In this document: positions 6,587-13,996 of the stretch, in pieces
Layout of the letters: each line of letters opens with the position of its first letter
How positions within the stretch are numbered: position 1 is the stretch's first letter
Origin: a virus
DNA: 22,801 nt
IMG/VR virus record: IMGVR_UViG_3300031806_000086
Span: 1-22,801 of that record
Strand: one strand, 5' to 3'
Program-made: the position numbers and the translations under genes
Notes under the pieces: model-generated
Database searches by the model: none
Seen by the model: the letters and a program-made list of their open reading frames with translations, nothing else
Told to the model about the DNA's origin: nothing

Positions 6587-7921
6587 ATGGCTGAAGCAAC
6601 ACACTTATTGGACTTACCATTAAAGCATAAGCCTAAAGACATTAAACCGCAGGGAAGCGGAAGTGGGTTAGACGCAGATAAGGTTGACGGGTTGCATGCT
6701 TCCGAATTAGGGGGTGGTGGACCGCATGCAGCCATCCATGAAACTGGCGGCGGCGATAAAGTTCATTTTGCAGATTTAGAGAGAGGTGAACTTGACGCAA
6801 CACTACATGATGCTTTCACAGGGACGCCACATATCAGTCAAACTGAAAAAGACAAAATTCATGATAGACTACACGCTTTAGACTCAACTTTAGACCATTC
6901 AGGAGTCATTACAGACGCTCAACATGGAACCAAAACAACCATACCAGACGCCCATCATCGTAAGTGGAGCTGGGCAGATGAGCAGGGATGGAACCGAGAA
7001 ATCGTTGTTCCTCTGACGGGGAAAAGGATGTCTCCTGGCGGTGGTGGTGGAGGAGGGTGGACCCGAATAGGGCAAGTTTTAGGTTTAGGAGCCTCTGGGA
7101 CATGGGACGCTCTCCATGTAGAGCCCGCCTCTGCCCTTAAGGTAGGTAATGAAATCTTCCTTTATTATACGGGGCGAAACAGTACGGGAACCTATCGCTG
7201 TGGACTAGCAACAAGCGTTGATCCAAAAGGAACATTTACACGGTATGCTGGAAACCCAATTATTGATTTGGGAGGAGCAGGTGCTCCAGATGAAGTATGC
7301 GCCGCATGTCCAACTGTCGTTTATGATAGGGCTGAAAACATTTTTAAATTGTGGTACATTGGAGCGAGCGCCGCATGGGCTAACCGTTATCTTTGCTACG
7401 CAACTTCTAATGATGGAAAAAGCTGGACTAAGCGTAGTCCACCAAACGTTTACACTTTTCCCGGTTCTCCCAGTACAGATTGGGGACCTGTTGTGATTAA
7501 GGTTGGGAAATACTACTTCTGTGGTTACAGAGACGGAACCAGCGGCAATATCTATCTTCTCGCAAGCAACGATGGGATCAACTGGACAAATGAAGGTTCG
7601 ATTTTGAGTTTGGGCTCTGCCGGACAGTGGGATGACACCAATCTTAACTACATTGGGCTATTTTGGAATTTGGGAATTTGGTATTTAACATACACTGGAC
7701 GAAACAGTGCGGGAAATTCGGGGGTGGGGATGGCTACAAGCGTAGATGGATTCAACTTTACTAAATGGCGATACAACCCCATTTACTACAACAGTGCCAG
7801 CGGATTTGACAGCCAACGAGTGTATTGGGCAATCTTGCTGATGATTGATGATGTGTTTTACATGTACTATGGCGGTTTCAACGGAGTAAACATAACGATA
7901 GGCGTTGCTACCTTGCCGTGA
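6587..7921 (+). CDS. Tail fibre / receptor-binding protein with beta-propeller head
   Basis: 444 residues. The N-terminal part (about 1-150) is fibre-like: GLDADKVDGLHASELG is a common phage tail-fibre repeat motif, followed by His/Asp-rich low-complexity sequence and a poly-Gly hinge (SPGGGGGGGW). The C-terminal part (about 155-444) looks like a five-bladed beta-propeller of the GH43/GH32/GH130 type. Repeated units share a pattern such as IFLYYTGRNSTGTYRCGLAT, FKLWYIGASA and WYLTYTGRNSAGNSGVGMAT, each followed by S-x-DG. Such propellers bind or cut sugars, so this is the likely host-recognition protein. I could not assign catalytic acids with confidence. GAGGAG precedes the ATG at 6587. The protein sits unusually early, right after the capsid module rather than after the hub. 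Confidence 0.75.
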   Translation: MAEATHLLDLPLKHKPKDIKPQGSGSGLDADKVDGLHASELGGGGPHAAIHETGGGDKVHFADLERGELDATLHDAFTGTPHISQTEKDKIHDRLHALDSTLDHSGVITDAQHGTKTTIPDAHHRKWSWADEQGWNREIVVPLTGKRMSPGGGGGGGWTRIGQVLGLGASGTWDALHVEPASALKVGNEIFLYYTGRNSTGTYRCGLATSVDPKGTFTRYAGNPIIDLGGAGAPDEVCAACPTVVYDRAENIFKLWYIGASAAWANRYLCYATSNDGKSWTKRSPPNVYTFPGSPSTDWGPVVIKVGKYYFCGYRDGTSGNIYLLASNDGINWTNEGSILSLGSAGQWDDTNLNYIGLFWNLGIWYLTYTGRNSAGNSGVGMATSVDGFNFTKWRYNPIYYNSASGFDSQRVYWAILLMIDDVFYMYYGGFNGVNITIGVATLP

Positions 7922-7936
7922 TTGGGAGTTAAGGAA

Positions 7937-8239
7937 ATGACTGCTAAAGTCGGTTACGCTGAAGGAAAATGCCCTGTTTGCGGAAAACTGTTGATTAGGA
8001 AGCGCCCCGCCAATCTAGCAGTCTGCGACTGCTACGAGTATTGTCCTCTCTGCGGAGCGAAGATGACGCCATTCACGCCAGACTTGACGCCCAGCACTTA
8101 TCGGGCTGAAGAATCTCACGCTTTGAAGGGGCAAACTGTGGAGGATGTGGAAGCTGGCATCAAAACCATCATGGTATGCAACAACCACACGCCGCCCTAC
8201 CCTTCTAAACAGAAGCCAGTGGAGGTGAGGTTGACTTGA
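7937..8239 (+). CDS. Zinc-ribbon protein
   Basis: About 100 residues with two paired-cysteine knuckles: KCPVCGKLL, then VCDCYEYCPLCGAK, enough for a four-cysteine zinc site plus extra cysteines, followed by a Pro/Thr-rich stretch (TPFTPDLTPSTYRA) and a late VCNNHTPPYPSK. It probably binds zinc. The target is unknown; this type follows fibre genes, so it may be a virion or assembly factor rather than a transcription factor. A TTG at 7922 is also in frame, but GGGAG at 7924-7928 points to the ATG at 7937. Its stop overlaps the TTG start of the next gene by three bases. Confidence 0.65.
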   Translation: MTAKVGYAEGKCPVCGKLLIRKRPANLAVCDCYEYCPLCGAKMTPFTPDLTPSTYRAEESHALKGQTVEDVEAGIKTIMVCNNHTPPYPSKQKPVEVRLT

Positions 8240-8478
8240 CTATACTTAACGAGAAGATTCGTTTGGCAGAGGTTGTTTTGAAGGTTTTGGAGAAGGCCCC
8301 CTTACGTTACACGCCTTTGCTGAAGAAGTGTATGATTTCTTGTGGGTCGCCACACAAGTTTAACTACCTACTGAAATGGCTTAAGGAGAAGGGCTACGTT
8401 GAACCAGTCTTAATTAAGAAGAAAAAGCACTGGAAGCTAACCGAAAAAGGACTAAAGTTTCTGCGAGGACTAATTTAA
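8236..8478 (+). CDS. Winged-helix DNA-binding protein
   Basis: An 80-residue protein with the full archaeal winged-helix pattern: helix 1 IRLAEVVLKVLEKAP, helix 2 YTPLLKKCM, recognition helix KFNYLLKWLKEKGYV, wing KKKKHWKLTEKGLKFL. TTG start at 8236 overlapping the previous stop (TTGA), with a strong GGAGGTGA site seven bases upstream. It is likely a transcription regulator made with the fibre operon, perhaps controlling late or cargo genes nearby. The target is not visible. Confidence 0.75.
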   Translation: MTILNEKIRLAEVVLKVLEKAPLRYTPLLKKCMISCGSPHKFNYLLKWLKEKGYVEPVLIKKKKHWKLTEKGLKFLRGLI

Positions 8479-8621
8479 CGACTCTGAAAGTTAAGCGTGA
8501 TGCTTGCCATGAAGTTCGGAAAGTTATTGAAGCAAAAGCGAAAATGTTAGCAACTTTCCAAAAAACTGAAATAATGTAACGCCGATAAATGGTGCCTATC
8601 AATTGAAGGAGAGGAGAAGAA

Positions 8622-9791
8622 ATGAAAAGAGTTTTGTTGACAGTACTTCTCTTATCGATTCTGGTAATGGCGGTAGCCCCGATAAAGATGACGACTTCAC
8701 GAGACACTTCAGTTAAACTGTCTGTGGTGGCGTTAGCGCAAGGGCGAGGCAGTGGAGATCCGCCGGACTTAACCCTATCATCTGGAGATATTGGTTTCAC
8801 GCCCTCAGAACCTGTTGTAGGAAAGATTGTTACCATAACCGCAACCATCCACAACATTGGATATACAAACGCAAAGGATGTGCTGGTAAACTTCTCCGCT
8901 AACTCTACCTCTATAGGGGAAGACGGAATAGAGGTGATTCCAAAAGGGCAAAGCAGATCAGCTAAGATCGATTGGATTCCTAAGGATGCAGGAAAATACA
9001 TAATCCGTGTCGTAGTTGATCCAAAGAATACGATAGCAGAATCTAATGAAGGAAACAACGAGGCGCCTAAGACCGTAGCAGTCCTCGAAGCGGCACCACC
9101 TCCACATGCCCCGCCTCCGCCAGCCATCGAATACGAACTTTTCATCGAAATAGATTACATAGAGGGACACGTACCGACACCAGAGGTCTTAGAATACATT
9201 GAATGGTACTACATGGGCAACAATCCAAGCGGAGAGTCAATCAAAGTGACGTTCTACGTTGACGACGTTGTGCCGCTGGATCAAAGCGTATCACACACAG
9301 ATTTTTGGGCTATTGAAGTGGCCTATAACAATATGGGCGATGATGCTTATGGCACAGGAGATCCTATTTTCGGTACGAGCGGAGTGTACTCTTCTAAGTG
9401 GAAGTGGGTTCTATTCGGCACCGTAGTTGAGGGGCAACCTGGCGTGGTAGGGTATTGTTACATAGTGAAGCAAAGAATCGGCCAGTGGCGGTGGGATCTG
9501 TTGGCTGGAAACTACATGTTCATAGCAGATGAGGCTGCTGACAATTGGGCGACAAAACAAGACCCACAGATAGAACCCTATGGAGCAGAGGCAGTAGCCT
9601 TAATGCACGAGATGGGACATAGCATAGGCATAGCCAAACTAGACTCAAGCGGAAAAGAGGTCTATGACCCCGACCGAGGCAGCGTCATGAGTTACCTATC
9701 GACTGCTAACGCAAAGCTATATGGGGCATGGTACTACAGCGACCAATACTGGGCCACAAGAAACCTAGAATATTATAGACCTGAGCCATAG
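8622..9791 (+). CDS. Secreted CARDB-metzincin-like metalloprotease
   Basis: 389 residues. Residues 1 to about 40 form a signal peptide (MKRVLLTVLLLSILVMAVAP). About 48-152 is a CARDB adhesion domain (VTITATIHNIGYTNAKDVLV, ending AESNEGNNEAPKTVAVL), a family typical of archaeal surface proteins. A proline hinge (APPPHAPPPP) leads to the catalytic part (about 170-389) with HEMGHSIGI (His329, Glu330, His333) and a Met-turn-like GSVMSY (Met356). The usual third ligand of metzincins at HExxHxxGxxH is Lys339 here; Asp341 might serve. It should act outside the cell on protein substrates. A strong GGAGAGGAG site precedes the ATG. It is not a virion assembly gene and looks like cargo placed between structural operons; the 106-bp terminator/promoter repeat follows it. 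Confidence 0.8.
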   Translation: MKRVLLTVLLLSILVMAVAPIKMTTSRDTSVKLSVVALAQGRGSGDPPDLTLSSGDIGFTPSEPVVGKIVTITATIHNIGYTNAKDVLVNFSANSTSIGEDGIEVIPKGQSRSAKIDWIPKDAGKYIIRVVVDPKNTIAESNEGNNEAPKTVAVLEAAPPPHAPPPPAIEYELFIEIDYIEGHVPTPEVLEYIEWYYMGNNPSGESIKVTFYVDDVVPLDQSVSHTDFWAIEVAYNNMGDDAYGTGDPIFGTSGVYSSKWKWVLFGTVVEGQPGVVGYCYIVKQRIGQWRWDLLAGNYMFIADEAADNWATKQDPQIEPYGAEAVALMHEMGHSIGIAKLDSSGKEVYDPDRGSVMSYLSTANAKLYGAWYYSDQYWATRNLEYYRPEP

Positions 9792-9921
9792 AAACTTCTC
9801 AAACTCCTTTTTTAAATTTCCATTTACCTTAGTTTATAACCTCGCTTTTGACTTGAATCATGGAAAACTTTACTAGAGGACCCCCGCGTTCTAGGAGCAC
9901 CGCTTCAGCGTTTAAATACTT

Positions 9922-10027
9922 CGCTTTTTCCGCCTTAATTTTTCTAAACCGCTTTTTTCCATCCGTTTTTTGCGTAAAACTGCTTAAATAAGCTTGTTTT
10001 CTTTAAATCTTCATAGAGCGTGGCTGA
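9922..10027 (+). repeat. 106-bp terminator/promoter repeat, copy A
   Basis: This segment matches 13891-13996 with no gaps, ending at the start codon in both copies. A run of 61 bases (9935-9995) is identical. It contains several T-runs (TTTTTC, CTTTTTTCC, GTTTTTTGCG) of the kind that end archaeal transcription, then a TATA box. It closes the metalloprotease transcript and starts the neck operon. Confidence 0.85.
9983..9991 (+). promoter_or_regulatory. TATA box for the neck operon (copy A)
   Basis: CTTAAATAA in the context CTGCTTAAATAAGC, 45 bases before the ATG at 10028, with the same spacing as in copy B. A second TATA-like box, GTTTAAATAC at 9910-9919, lies upstream outside the repeat. The gene has no clear ribosome site, consistent with a short leader. 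Confidence 0.6.
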
Positions 10028-10381
10028 ATGGCTAGCGTTTCACCCGACGACGTTAGAGACGTGATCAACGTTTCCTCAGTTGAAGTTCCAGACGCTAAGG
10101 TTTTGAAGATGATTAAGCGGGCTGAGGTTACGCTGGAGTTGGAGACTGGTCGAGAAATCGATTACAGCAACTGTACGGACGCTGAGAAAGAGTTCATCAC
10201 TGTTCTCGCCGCTGTCTACGTTATATGCTACCTCACAGGAGGTTCAGCTGTCGGCCTAAGCTTCTCTGTTGGAGATCAGAACGTAAGCGTGCTTGGTAGG
10301 GCTCCTCCGCTTGAGGTTTTGCAAGCTGAGCTGGAGCGCATGTTAAAGAAAATGCGGGGGCCAGCCTTAGGGAGGGTTTAG
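10028..10381 (+). CDS. Head-tail adaptor (gp6-like connector)
   Basis: 117 residues, all-helical: VSPDDVRDVINVSSVEVPDA, KVLKMIKRAEVTLELETGRE, then DAEKEFITVLAAVYVICYLT and a C-terminal helix (LEVLQAELERMLKKM). This is the usual pattern of head-tail connector proteins (HK97 gp6 / SPP1 gp15 type), which form a ring under the portal and join it to the neck. It is the first gene after promoter copy A and is followed after two bases by the head-closure gene. Assignment rests on fold pattern and position. Confidence 0.7.
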   Translation: MASVSPDDVRDVINVSSVEVPDAKVLKMIKRAEVTLELETGREIDYSNCTDAEKEFITVLAAVYVICYLTGGSAVGLSFSVGDQNVSVLGRAPPLEVLQAELERMLKKMRGPALGRV

Positions 10382-10383
10382 AA

Positions 10384-11799
10384 ATGGGAATGGTTCCAAC
10401 CAGTTATTACCAGTTCATCATCGACTACGCCCCATATTTCTATTACATTCCAGGCACAGGCGTTGACACGGAGTGGGGGAGGGGTCCGGCTCCAGCAGCC
10501 CACGCAATTGACTTTCTCTACGAAGCCTATTACGACAGCCAATTTGAAAGCAAAAAGACAGAAATCTACAATAAGATCGTCTCATTAGCTGACTTCCTAG
10601 TTTCACAGCAGTACGTTGCTGACCCTGCTAAACTGGCTTATGGCGGTTTCAAAAGCACAGAAACTAGCACCTACTATTATAGCATTGACGCCATTAGAGC
10701 TATTCCAGCCCTCTTGAAAGCTTACGACTTAACTGGAACCGCTGGATATTTGGATGCTGCCAAGCTGGCCGGCGGAACCTTCCTCTACAACATGCAGCAC
10801 AAACCAAGCGAGTTAGGCCAGCATGACAAGTATTATGGGGGATTTGCCCAAGCAGCCACCACAGCAGACGCTTGGCTCCCAAACATGCACATCATAGATC
10901 TCTACGGTCTGATCGGACTAAAAATGTTGTACGACCGCACCGAGGAGCCAGAATACAAGGCAATGATTGACGACGCCCTTGCCTTTTACCGCGAAGGGTT
11001 CAAGGACCTCTATCTCTATTATAAGCCTCCCCCAAGCGGAGACGGAAAGTGGCACAGGATAGGCTTGTCGGAAAACGAAATCTACGACGACGACTTCAGC
11101 TACGCGTTAAACGCTCTCTTCTGTTACGAAGGGTGGAGCGAAACGGTTGAGAAAGTTTACAACCTCATCAACACGATCGGTCCAAGCGTCGATTACCCAG
11201 CGTACAATCCAGCCGTCTGCTGGGCAGGCTACATCGACGTTGCTGGCAGAAAACCAGCCTGCGAATACTACGACGCTGTAACATCAGGGATATTGTGGCG
11301 GGTCAGGGCTGACTATGACGCCTTATCCCTAGAGTTCAGCGTCAAAGTAATCGGTTTACACCAAGACGAGTTCATGTACTGGGGTCCAAAATTTAATGAC
11401 TACAGCCCCATGGAAAACAAGAAGGCAACCGTCACCGTGTCATGGCTCTCCCTTCTCTTCCTCAAATACAATGCTGTTTTGACACCGTTCACAAGAATCT
11501 TGCGAAAACAGGGTGAAAGGGTGACTCTCTACCCGGTTAGAGAAGCTAGAGAATCTGTTTCTTACGGCGAAGAGCTCATCATTGAGGCTATTGTGAGCCA
11601 AGCTAGGCCAGATGAGATCATCATTGAGCCCGGCTACATCGTGAACGATTACATCACCATCCACGTTTTCTCAGCGATCCGGCACCACGACAAAATTGAG
11701 CGACAGGGCATAGCCTACGAAGTTGGCCCCGTAGAGGATTTCCGTTTTCAAGGAAAAACCATGTACCGCAGAGCCGTTTGCAGGAGGCTAATTGGCTAG
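10384..11799 (+). CDS. Head-closure protein fused to an alpha/alpha-toroid (glycosidase-like) domain
   Basis: 471 residues, about four times the length of a normal head-closure protein. Residues about 1-355 are a series of helical hairpins with aromatic loops (AAHAIDFLYEAYYDSQ, SIDAIRAIPALLKAYDLTGT, AKLAGGTFLYNMQHKP, LYGLIGLKMLYDRTEEPEYK, DDDFSYALNALFCYEGW), the look of a six-hairpin (alpha/alpha)6 glycosidase or lyase fold. Residues about 360-471 (TPFTRILRKQGERVTLYPVR, ELIIEAIVSQARPDEIIIEP, FSAIRHHDKIERQGIAYEV) are a small beta-barrel like head-closure or joining proteins (SPP1 gp16 / HK97 gp7 type). GGGAGGG precedes the ATG. The enzyme-like domain probably decorates the neck and may bind or cut surface glycans; catalytic residues cannot be assigned by eye. 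Confidence 0.7.
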   Translation: MGMVPTSYYQFIIDYAPYFYYIPGTGVDTEWGRGPAPAAHAIDFLYEAYYDSQFESKKTEIYNKIVSLADFLVSQQYVADPAKLAYGGFKSTETSTYYYSIDAIRAIPALLKAYDLTGTAGYLDAAKLAGGTFLYNMQHKPSELGQHDKYYGGFAQAATTADAWLPNMHIIDLYGLIGLKMLYDRTEEPEYKAMIDDALAFYREGFKDLYLYYKPPPSGDGKWHRIGLSENEIYDDDFSYALNALFCYEGWSETVEKVYNLINTIGPSVDYPAYNPAVCWAGYIDVAGRKPACEYYDAVTSGILWRVRADYDALSLEFSVKVIGLHQDEFMYWGPKFNDYSPMENKKATVTVSWLSLLFLKYNAVLTPFTRILRKQGERVTLYPVREARESVSYGEELIIEAIVSQARPDEIIIEPGYIVNDYITIHVFSAIRHHDKIERQGIAYEVGPVEDFRFQGKTMYRRAVCRRLIG

Positions 11800-11853
11800 A
11801 TGCCTGAAATTGAAGACCCAACTACAACGCTTGTTCGCCTTCTTTCTTATTAA
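11800..11853 (+). pseudogene. Broken 5' copy of the tail-terminator gene
   Basis: The ATG at 11800 directly follows the head-closure stop. The first 44 bases match the start of the intact gene at 13997 with one mismatch (protein MPEIEDPTTTLVRLL in both), then the frame runs into a stop at 11851. This marks where the tail-terminator gene originally began before the cassette at 11844-13996 separated it from its operon. Confidence 0.85.
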
Positions 11854-11872
11854 AGAAAAGAGCCTCTTTTCT
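11854..11872 (-). terminator. Hairpin terminator of the PKD surface-protein gene
   Basis: AGAAAAGA-GCC-TCTTTTCT forms an eight-pair stem with a three-base loop. Read on the minus strand it follows the cargo gene stop (11908) and is itself followed by TTTAATAAG. It would stop the cargo message from running into the head-closure gene. Confidence 0.5.
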
Positions 11873-11907
11873 GGGGAATGAATATGAAGGGTGAGAAAGG
11901 GAAGGAT

Positions 11908-13728
11908 TCATTGTTTCTTTTTCTTGAGTTTTATGAAGACCACTGTTGCAATCAATGGGACTATGATTGTTGATAGCCATATCAAAGGATTAGGCAATTC
12001 AGGATTATTCATTGGTATGTTTATTGGGATTGCTTTACCACCAACTGGGGGTGGTGGAGGAGCTGGCACGTATACGGCTGTCCATGTGGTGCCCGGTAGG
12101 GTGATTGTTTTAATTCTGCTGGTGTCTCCATCTTCAAGCCAGTGGAACCAGACGTATCGGTTGTGAGTTTGTGGCATCTCGAGCACATAGGAACCTTCAG
12201 GTAATATTTCACTGTGCGGTGTTATCCTTTTCGATCCATTTATGGTGTATGTTACTCCGCTTATAGGTGAAGAAGCAACAGTTAATTCATAGAATGGTGA
12301 CGTTATCCTAAGGTCAACATAAATCGTACTATTACCTCCGTTTTCACTAGACGCTGTTATGTTTCCATTGTACCAACCAATTGGCAAACTTACTGGTGCG
12401 TGAAATGTCACCGTTACATTTGTGTACATTCCTTTTGGTATTGTAATCCCGTTTTTGTTGAACGTCACATTGCCAGAGGATATAGTATAGTTATCGGGGT
12501 TTTTCAAGTCAGATGCCTGAAAAGCCACGCCATACAAGTCTGTTTGGTTAAGACTTTCTCCGGCTAGGAACTCTGTAGTCGCATATTGCCCACTTTGTAC
12601 ACTTATCTCTAAATGGTCTGGAATGACTCTCAATTTTGCCGTAACCGCAAGCTGCACATTAACAGTTTGAGTGATGTTGCTGGTGAGGTCGTCATTATCT
12701 GTTACCTTTAATGTCACGTTGTAACTACCAGCAGTATTGTAGATGTATCTAAAGGTCTTCGTTGTTCTCTGGTCACCATCTCCTAGCCACCATTGATGTG
12801 TCGTGATAAACCCGTCTGGGTCAAAACTGGTTGAGGTGAAGACGACTTCTTCACCAGCAATTGGTTTGATTGGTGTCCAGTAAAACAAAGCGCTAGGCGG
12901 TTTTTCTGGAGGAGAAGGTGGTATACGTGAACAAATCCAATGCGCGTCATAGCAGGTAAACCACACAATCCGATACACACCCCATGGTGTCCACACGTCG
13001 GTATATACCTCGTGTTCCTCTATTTCCCACCAGCTTTTGCTGGTTGCGACGTAATAATGACCATCTAGCACTAGCCCGACGTGATACCAAAAGGGCAAGT
13101 AAGGAATGTAAAAATCAAATGACCCCAAATGGTAATGATCTGGTGGATATCCATAAGGCGTGTGTGTACCAGTGTCGTCATCATTACTATCAGTTCTTAG
13201 CAAGGTATACAAAACATAGGGAATAGACGCCCAAACAAAGGGAGCTTGATTTAGTAATACACTTAATAGATACTCTGAAATTTCCTCGAGGATCATGTAA
13301 ACTTGAATAATTATCGTGGCGATTATGACTATGGGCAGGATCCAGTAAACGAGATATTCAACGACTTCCTCTAGGAAGTGGAAATGAATAGCCTTAACTA
13401 CACCAATATATGGGTGGTCAGTAAGTGTATCAGGTATTGTTGCCGATGCTAGGATTGTAACGTTGTGTGGGTTAATAAGGGTAGCAGTGAGGTTGATTAA
13501 AGTCTCGTTACCAACAACTGTAATATTCGCTGTCACCAAGATATGGTAAGTGTCTTCGCTTGTGATTATTACGAAAAGTGTCTCTTTGTAATAAGGTTCG
13601 TCAATTAATTTAGTGATTGAGATGTTTTGGACTCGGGCATGAGCAACACCGATCGGTAAGCAACAGGTCGCAATCAGAACCACGAAAATCATAACGAAAG
13701 TAACATAACGCTTTTTGGAAAACTTCAC
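11908..13728 (-). CDS. Secreted, membrane-anchored PKD-domain surface protein (cargo)
   Basis: 606 residues. Signal peptide 1-31 (KKRYVTFVMIFVVLIATCCL). A beta-rich region with several N-x-S/T sites (about 33-110) is followed by hydrophobic helices (about 124-148, YLVYWILPIVIIATIIIQVY, and about 153-177). An aromatic-rich segment (190-262) leads to a PKD domain (about 279-360: FTSTSFDPDGFITTHQWWLG, DGDQ, YNTAGSYNVTLKVTDNDDLT). Two further beta-sandwich segments, a Pro linker (PAPPPPP) and an NPELPNP motif precede a C-terminal membrane anchor (581-600) ending LKKKK. It would sit in the host envelope with its domains outside. GTG start with AAGGAGAGGAGA upstream, a leader like that of the metalloprotease at 8622. 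It is encoded against the structural genes; possible roles include surface exclusion or adhesion, not shown by sequence. Confidence 0.8.
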   Translation of the reverse strand: MKFSKKRYVTFVMIFVVLIATCCLPIGVAHARVQNISITKLIDEPYYKETLFVIITSEDTYHILVTANITVVGNETLINLTATLINPHNVTILASATIPDTLTDHPYIGVVKAIHFHFLEEVVEYLVYWILPIVIIATIIIQVYMILEEISEYLLSVLLNQAPFVWASIPYVLYTLLRTDSNDDDTGTHTPYGYPPDHYHLGSFDFYIPYLPFWYHVGLVLDGHYYVATSKSWWEIEEHEVYTDVWTPWGVYRIVWFTCYDAHWICSRIPPSPPEKPPSALFYWTPIKPIAGEEVVFTSTSFDPDGFITTHQWWLGDGDQRTTKTFRYIYNTAGSYNVTLKVTDNDDLTSNITQTVNVQLAVTAKLRVIPDHLEISVQSGQYATTEFLAGESLNQTDLYGVAFQASDLKNPDNYTISSGNVTFNKNGITIPKGMYTNVTVTFHAPVSLPIGWYNGNITASSENGGNSTIYVDLRITSPFYELTVASSPISGVTYTINGSKRITPHSEILPEGSYVLEMPQTHNRYVWFHWLEDGDTSRIKTITLPGTTWTAVYVPAPPPPPVGGKAIPINIPMNNPELPNPLIWLSTIIVPLIATVVFIKLKKKKQ

Positions 13729-13778
13729 GATTCTCTCCTCTCCTTTCTCCGTTCAGCATTCAAAAATAGGCAATTCAA

Positions 13779-13787
13779 ATATTTAAT
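13779..13787 (-). promoter_or_regulatory. TATA-like element of the PKD gene
   Basis: On the minus strand AGCATTAAATATTTG lies about 50-60 bases before the GTG at 13728, followed by the leader with the GGAGAGGAG ribosome site. The cargo therefore has its own promoter, independent of the tail operon. Confidence 0.45.
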
Positions 13788-13890
13788 GCTTAAGGAACAT
13801 TCTTCTATTGAATCAAATACGATCATAGTAAAAACATAACGAATGTAAACGTTTGATGAAAGTATTTTCATAGAACTGTTTCTAACACTC

Positions 13891-13996
13891 CACTTTTTTA
13901 GCTTTAATTTTTCTAAACCGCTTTTTTCCATCCGTTTTTTGCGTAAAACTGCTTAAATAAGCTTATTTACTTTAAATCTTTCCAGAGTGTGGCTAA
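13891..13996 (+). repeat. 106-bp terminator/promoter repeat, copy B
   Basis: Ungapped match to 9922-10027. Differences cluster in the last 45 bases and at the first 13. It carries the same T-runs and the TATA box CTTAAATAA (13952-13960), again 45 bases before an ATG (13997). It drives the tail-terminator gene and probably the tail operon behind it. Confidence 0.85.
13952..13960 (+). promoter_or_regulatory. TATA box for the tail operon (copy B)
   Basis: CTTAAATAA at the same place within the repeat as in copy A. Spacing to the start codon is 45 bases in both copies, although the bases just before the start differ. Confidence 0.6.

Larger units (their letters stand above)
11844..13996. mobile_element. 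2.15-kb cargo insertion in the neck operon
   Basis: The segment interrupts the head-closure/tail-terminator junction. Its left border is the broken gene copy (11800-11843) and its right border is the intact gene start (13997-14040), giving a 44-bp direct repeat with one mismatch. Inside, from left to right: a hairpin terminator, a minus-strand surface-protein gene, its promoter, and copy B of the terminator/promoter repeat, which restores transcription of the tail genes. There is no transposase or integrase, so it is a cargo (moron-like) cassette probably captured by recombination, not a self-moving element. Confidence 0.65.

Noticed and set aside
8414-9145. 243-codon minus-strand frame opposite the metalloprotease
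   Set aside because: The plus frame has a signal peptide, CARDB, HExxH and a strong ribosome site; the minus frame is a shadow with Gly/Ala and Ser-rich low-quality sequence.
11891-12166. 91-codon plus-strand frame opposite the PKD gene end
   Set aside because: Antisense to the linker and C-terminal membrane anchor of a clear surface protein; hydrophobic and Gly-rich composition is explained by that anchor and proline linker.
13725-13931. 68-codon minus-strand frame upstream of the PKD gene
   Set aside because: It covers the promoter and repeat region, has no ribosome site and no recognisable pattern.
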